A stretch of 64,000 bases of DNA from CAWDZK01 sp963726615 (lineage in GTDB: Bacteria; Actinomycetota; Actinomycetes; JACCUZ01), in assembly GCA_963726615.1 (NCBI GenBank), contig CAVSCX010000011.1, forward strand, positions 1 to 64,000. Direction: 5' to 3'. A model generated the notes under the pieces. That model ran no database searches and had not been told where the DNA came from. It saw nothing but the letters and a program-made list of their open reading frames with translations. This document shows positions 61,139 to 64,000 of the stretch, piece after piece. Position 1 is the stretch's first letter. Every line of letters begins with the position of its first letter. Position numbers and translations under genes: made by a program.

Positions 61139-61978
61139 ATGGTGACCGGCCCCGAGCTGACCTCGACGAAGGCAGCACGGGTCAAGGCCGCCGCCCGGCT
61201 GGCCAAGCGGGCCTTCCGCGAGCGGGACCGGAGGTTCCTGGCCGAGGGGCCGCAGGCGGTCCGCGAGGCGGTGCTCGGGGCCGCCGGCGGCGGCCCCGAG
61301 GTGCACGAGCTGTTCGTGACCCGGGAGGCGGCCGACCGGCACGGCGAGGTGGTGGCCGCCGCCGAGGCCGCCGGGGTGCCGGTCGTCCTGGTGAGCGGGG
61401 CGGTCATGTCCGCGCTGGCCCAGACGGTGACGCCGCAGGGCATCGTCGCGATCTGCGCGCTGCTCGACCAGCCGCTCGCGGAGGTGCTCGCCGGGCGGCC
61501 GCGGCTGCTGGCGGTGCTCGCGCACGTCCGCGACCCGGGCAACGCCGGCACAGTGGTCCGGACCGCGGACGCGGCCGGCGCGGGCGGGGTCCTGCTCACC
61601 GGGGACAGCGTCGACCCCTACAACGGGAAGTGCGTGCGGGCGTCGGCCGGCAGCCTGTTCCATCTCCCGATCGCGGTGGGCGGTCCGGTCGAGGACGACC
61701 TCCCGGACCTGCGGGCCGCCGGCCTGCGGGTGCTGGCCGCGGACGGGCACGCGGACCGCGACCTCGACCAGGCCGCGGACGCCGGGCTGCTCGACGGGCC
61801 GACCGCCTGGGTGTTCGGCAACGAGGCGTGGGGGCTGCCGGCAGCGACGCGGGCGCTGTGCGACGAGGTGGTCCGGGTCCCGATCCACGGCCGGGCCGAG
61901 TCGCTGAACCTGGCGACGGCGGCTGCCGTCTGCCTCTACGCCTCGGCCCGGGCCCAGCGGGGTCGGCCGTCCGGCTGA
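61139..61978 (+). CDS. TrmH/SpoU family RNA 2'-O-methyltransferase
   Basis: 279 residues. An N-terminal substrate-binding domain (VKAAARLAKRAFRERDRRFL) is followed by the SPOUT knot: VLAHVRDPGNAGTVVRTADA, VRASAGSLFHLPI, WVFGNEAWGLP and RVPIHGRAESLNLATAAAV, with motif 1-3 Asn, Arg and Ser residues. It uses S-adenosylmethionine to methylate rRNA. ATG 61139 behind GAGGAG. Position between rplT and pheS is usual in actinomycetes. Confidence 0.92.
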   Translation: MVTGPELTSTKAARVKAAARLAKRAFRERDRRFLAEGPQAVREAVLGAAGGGPEVHELFVTREAADRHGEVVAAAEAAGVPVVLVSGAVMSALAQTVTPQGIVAICALLDQPLAEVLAGRPRLLAVLAHVRDPGNAGTVVRTADAAGAGGVLLTGDSVDPYNGKCVRASAGSLFHLPIAVGGPVEDDLPDLRAAGLRVLAADGHADRDLDQAADAGLLDGPTAWVFGNEAWGLPAATRALCDEVVRVPIHGRAESLNLATAAAVCLYASARAQRGRPSG

Positions 61979-62059
61979 GGCCGCCGCGGTGTTCGGCCGA
62001 GTATGTCCCGGCCGCGCGTAGGATCAGCCGGGTTGTCCTGGCTGGGTAGGGTCGGACGG

Positions 62060-63124
62060 GTGACGGACGTCACCGCTGCCTACGACGACCACCCGGACGG
62101 GCTCGTCGTCGCCGACGCACGTGGTGTCGTCGTGGTCTTCAACCGGGCGGCGGAACGCATCACCGGCACCAGCGCGCAGGCGGCGCTCGGCAAGGACCTC
62201 GGGGACGCTCTGCCGCTGCAGGGTCTCGACGGGCGCGCCTGGTGGCCGTGCGCCCGCCCGTACGACGGGCTGTCCAGCGCCACCGGCCACCCGGAGCGCA
62301 ACCTCGTCCTCCCCGGCGGGCAGGAGGTCCTGGTCACCGCGCGCTACCTGCGCGACGAGCCCCGCGGCGCGGTCACCCGCGTTGTCGTCGCCCTGCGCGG
62401 CACCCGGCACCGCGCCCGCGAGGAGCTCAGCCGGGCCGAGCTGGTCTCGACCGTGGCCCACGAGCTGCGGTCGCCGCTCACCAGCGTGAAGGGGTTCACC
62501 GCGACGCTGCTCGCCAAGTGGGACCGGTTCAGCGACGAGCAGAAGCGGCTGATGCTCGAGACCGTCGAGGCCGACGCCGACCGCGTCACCCGGCTGATCA
62601 CCGAGCTGCTCGACATCGCCCGGATCGACTCGCACCGGGTCGCGGTCCGGCGGCAGTCCGTCGACCTGGGCCGGGTGGTGCGCCGGCACGTGGCGGCCGT
62701 GGTCGCCCAGGGCGAGGACCCGGACCGCTTCGTCGTCGAGGTCGCCGACGGCATCCCCGAGATGTGGGTCGATGCCGACAAGCTGGACCAGGTGCTCGCC
62801 AACCTGCTGGAGAACGCCGTGCGGCACGGGGCCGGCACCGTGACCATCGCCGCCGAGCCGGTCGGAGGCGGCGACGACCCGCAGCGCGCGGGCGCGGCTG
62901 TCACCGTGACCGACGAGGGCGACGGGATCCCCGCCGAGGCGCAGGCTCGTGTGTTCACCAGGTTCTGGCGGTCCGGCCGTCGCGGGGGGACCGGTCTCGG
63001 CCTCTACATCGTGCGCGGCCTGGTCGAGGCGCACGGCGGCCACATCGAGCTGGGCCAGGGTCCGACCGGCGGTGCGCGGTTCCGATTCGTGCTGCCCGCC
63101 GCACGTCCCGACTACCTCGACTGA
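62060..63124 (+). CDS. PAS domain sensor histidine kinase
   Basis: 354 residues. The PAS domain is at residues ~8-105, HisKA is AELVSTVAHELRSPLTSVKG with the phosphorylated His, and HATPase has LANLLENAVRHGAG (N box), DEGDGIP and GTGLGLYIVRGLVEAHGG. No transmembrane helix, so a cytoplasmic sensor. No response regulator gene is adjacent. TAGGGT 13 bp or so upstream of GTG 62060 suggests a near-leaderless transcript. Confidence 0.9.
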   Translation: MTDVTAAYDDHPDGLVVADARGVVVVFNRAAERITGTSAQAALGKDLGDALPLQGLDGRAWWPCARPYDGLSSATGHPERNLVLPGGQEVLVTARYLRDEPRGAVTRVVVALRGTRHRAREELSRAELVSTVAHELRSPLTSVKGFTATLLAKWDRFSDEQKRLMLETVEADADRVTRLITELLDIARIDSHRVAVRRQSVDLGRVVRRHVAAVVAQGEDPDRFVVEVADGIPEMWVDADKLDQVLANLLENAVRHGAGTVTIAAEPVGGGDDPQRAGAAVTVTDEGDGIPAEAQARVFTRFWRSGRRGGTGLGLYIVRGLVEAHGGHIELGQGPTGGARFRFVLPAARPDYLD

Positions 63125-63213
63125 CTGGCGGGGGTCGACCGAGCGGCGGGCTCCGACGCCCCGACGCGCCCTAGACTCGGGCGGCGCTCGACAGCCCCTG
63201 GAGACACTCACCC

Positions 63214-64000
63214 ATGTCCGCACCGAACAAGTCCTACGACCCCGTGCAGGTGACCCCCTTGAACGCCGACGAGGTCGAGCAGGCCCGCGACGACGCCCTG
63301 ACCGCGATCAAGGCCGCTGCCGACCTGGACCAGCTCAAGGCCGCCCGGCTCGAGCACGCCGGCGACCGGTCGACCCTTGCGCTGGCCAACCGGGAGATCG
63401 GCGCGCTGCCGCCCGCGGCCAAGGCCGAGGCCGGCAAGCGCGTCGGCGGGGCCCGCCGCGCGGTCACCGAGGCGCTGGCCGCCCGTCAGGCCGAGCTCGA
63501 GCAGGAGCGCGACGAGCGCGTCCTCGTCGAGGAGACCGTCGACGTCTCGCTGCCCTGGGACCGGGTCGCCCCCGGCGCCCGGCACCCGCTCACGACGCTG
63601 ATGGAGCGGGTCGCCGACCTGTTCGTCGCGATGGGCTTCGAGTGGTCGGAGGGTCCCGAGGTCGAGGCCGAGTGGTACAACTTCGACGCTCTCAACATGC
63701 CGCCGGACCACCCCGCCCGCACGCTGCAGGACACCTTCTGGGTCGAGTCGGAGGAGTCCGGTCTGGTCCTGCGCACCCAGACCTCGCCGGTGCAGATCCG
63801 GACCATGCTGCGTCGCGAGCCGCCGATCTATGCCGTCTCCCCGGGTCGGGTGTTCCGCACCGACGAGCTGGACGCGACCCACTCGCCGGTCTTCACCCAG
63901 GTCGAGGGTCTCGTCGTCGACGAGGGCATCTCGATGGGGCACCTTCGCGGCACCCTCGAGCACTTCGCCCGCGCGATGTTCGGGGCCGACACGGTCACCC
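63214..64000 (+). CDS. pheS: Phenylalanyl-tRNA synthetase alpha subunit, 3' end missing
   Basis: The first 262 residues are visible. An N-terminal coiled-coil tRNA-binding arm (residues ~15-95) leads to the class II catalytic domain: HPLTTLMERVADLFVAMGF, EVEAEWYNFDALNMPPDHPA (motif 1 region), LRTQTSPVQIRTM and FRTDELDATHSPVFTQVEG (motif 2). ATG 63214 is the start. The gene runs past the window end; pheT should follow. Confidence 0.95.
   Translation, partial: MSAPNKSYDPVQVTPLNADEVEQARDDALTAIKAAADLDQLKAARLEHAGDRSTLALANREIGALPPAAKAEAGKRVGGARRAVTEALAARQAELEQERDERVLVEETVDVSLPWDRVAPGARHPLTTLMERVADLFVAMGFEWSEGPEVEAEWYNFDALNMPPDHPARTLQDTFWVESEESGLVLRTQTSPVQIRTMLRREPPIYAVSPGRVFRTDELDATHSPVFTQVEGLVVDEGISMGHLRGTLEHFARAMFGADTVT

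Overview
This window is a high-GC (about 70% or more) actinobacterial chromosome segment. Evidence for this is the GTG-rich, 4-bp-overlapping gene style, the conserved actinomycete order uvrA / Rieske / uvrC-rapZ-yvcK-whiA-gap-pgk-tpiA-secG-rbpA, a mycothiol-dependent isomerase relative, WhiA and RbpA, and infC-rpmI-rplT-rRNA methyltransferase-kinase-pheS. A Geodermatophilales/Frankiales-like actinomycete is my guess; the family cannot be fixed from the sequence alone.

Layout. (1) 1-9.3 kb: cell-surface genes, with a partial APH-like kinase, polysaccharide flippase, deacetylase, glycosyltransferase, ATP-grasp enzyme, thymidylate-kinase-like protein, sulfotransferase-like protein and two exported proteins. 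(2) 9.51-15.69 kb: a 6.2-kb lower-GC integrative element with a serine integrase, inserted in the 3' end of an MBL-fold hydrolase gene. It brought its own diverged 3' coding end, which repairs the host gene (15501-16154); the displaced host 3' end remains at 9335-9523. Cargo includes a Fic protein and two unknown proteins. (3) 15.5-35.0 kb: DNA repair and central carbon housekeeping block, with two regulators and a two-component system between uvrA and the Rieske gene. (4) 35.0-49.1 kb: a complete-looking group 1h (high-affinity, Hhy type) [NiFe]-hydrogenase locus: hypF on the plus strand and a fourteen-gene minus-strand operon hhyS-hhyL-(NifU/Rieske-like)-DUF5947-DUF6084-unknown-protease-DUF6893-hypA-hypC-hypC2-hypD-hypE-SIS, almost all start/stop-overlapped and preceded by a good sigma-70-like promoter. 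hypB is absent from the window. (5) 49.3-59.3 kb: CoA transferase, an AccD/AccA-type carboxyltransferase with a minisatellite-encoded linker, an AbiEi/DUF559-like gene bounded by inverted palindromic repeats, carbamate kinase plus a cyanurate/barbiturate ring-opening amidohydrolase, a phosphoribosyltransferase, and a PLP decarboxylase fused to a cyclic-nucleotide-binding domain. (6) 59.3-64.0 kb: translation genes, with infC starting at an AUC codon behind an attenuator-like terminator.

The genes suggest an aerobic soil-type organism able to scavenge trace H2. HypA/C/D/E/F mature the hydrogenase, a protease trims HhyL, and the accessory proteins probably serve assembly or electron transfer.

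Six single-base frame breaks occur (integrase twice, the 14.7-kb gene, a histidine kinase, DUF6084, AccDA). They may be real or assembly errors, and annotations of those genes are given with the break located. A family of 34-bp palindromes with a conserved ~54-bp tail occurs four times in intergenic DNA.
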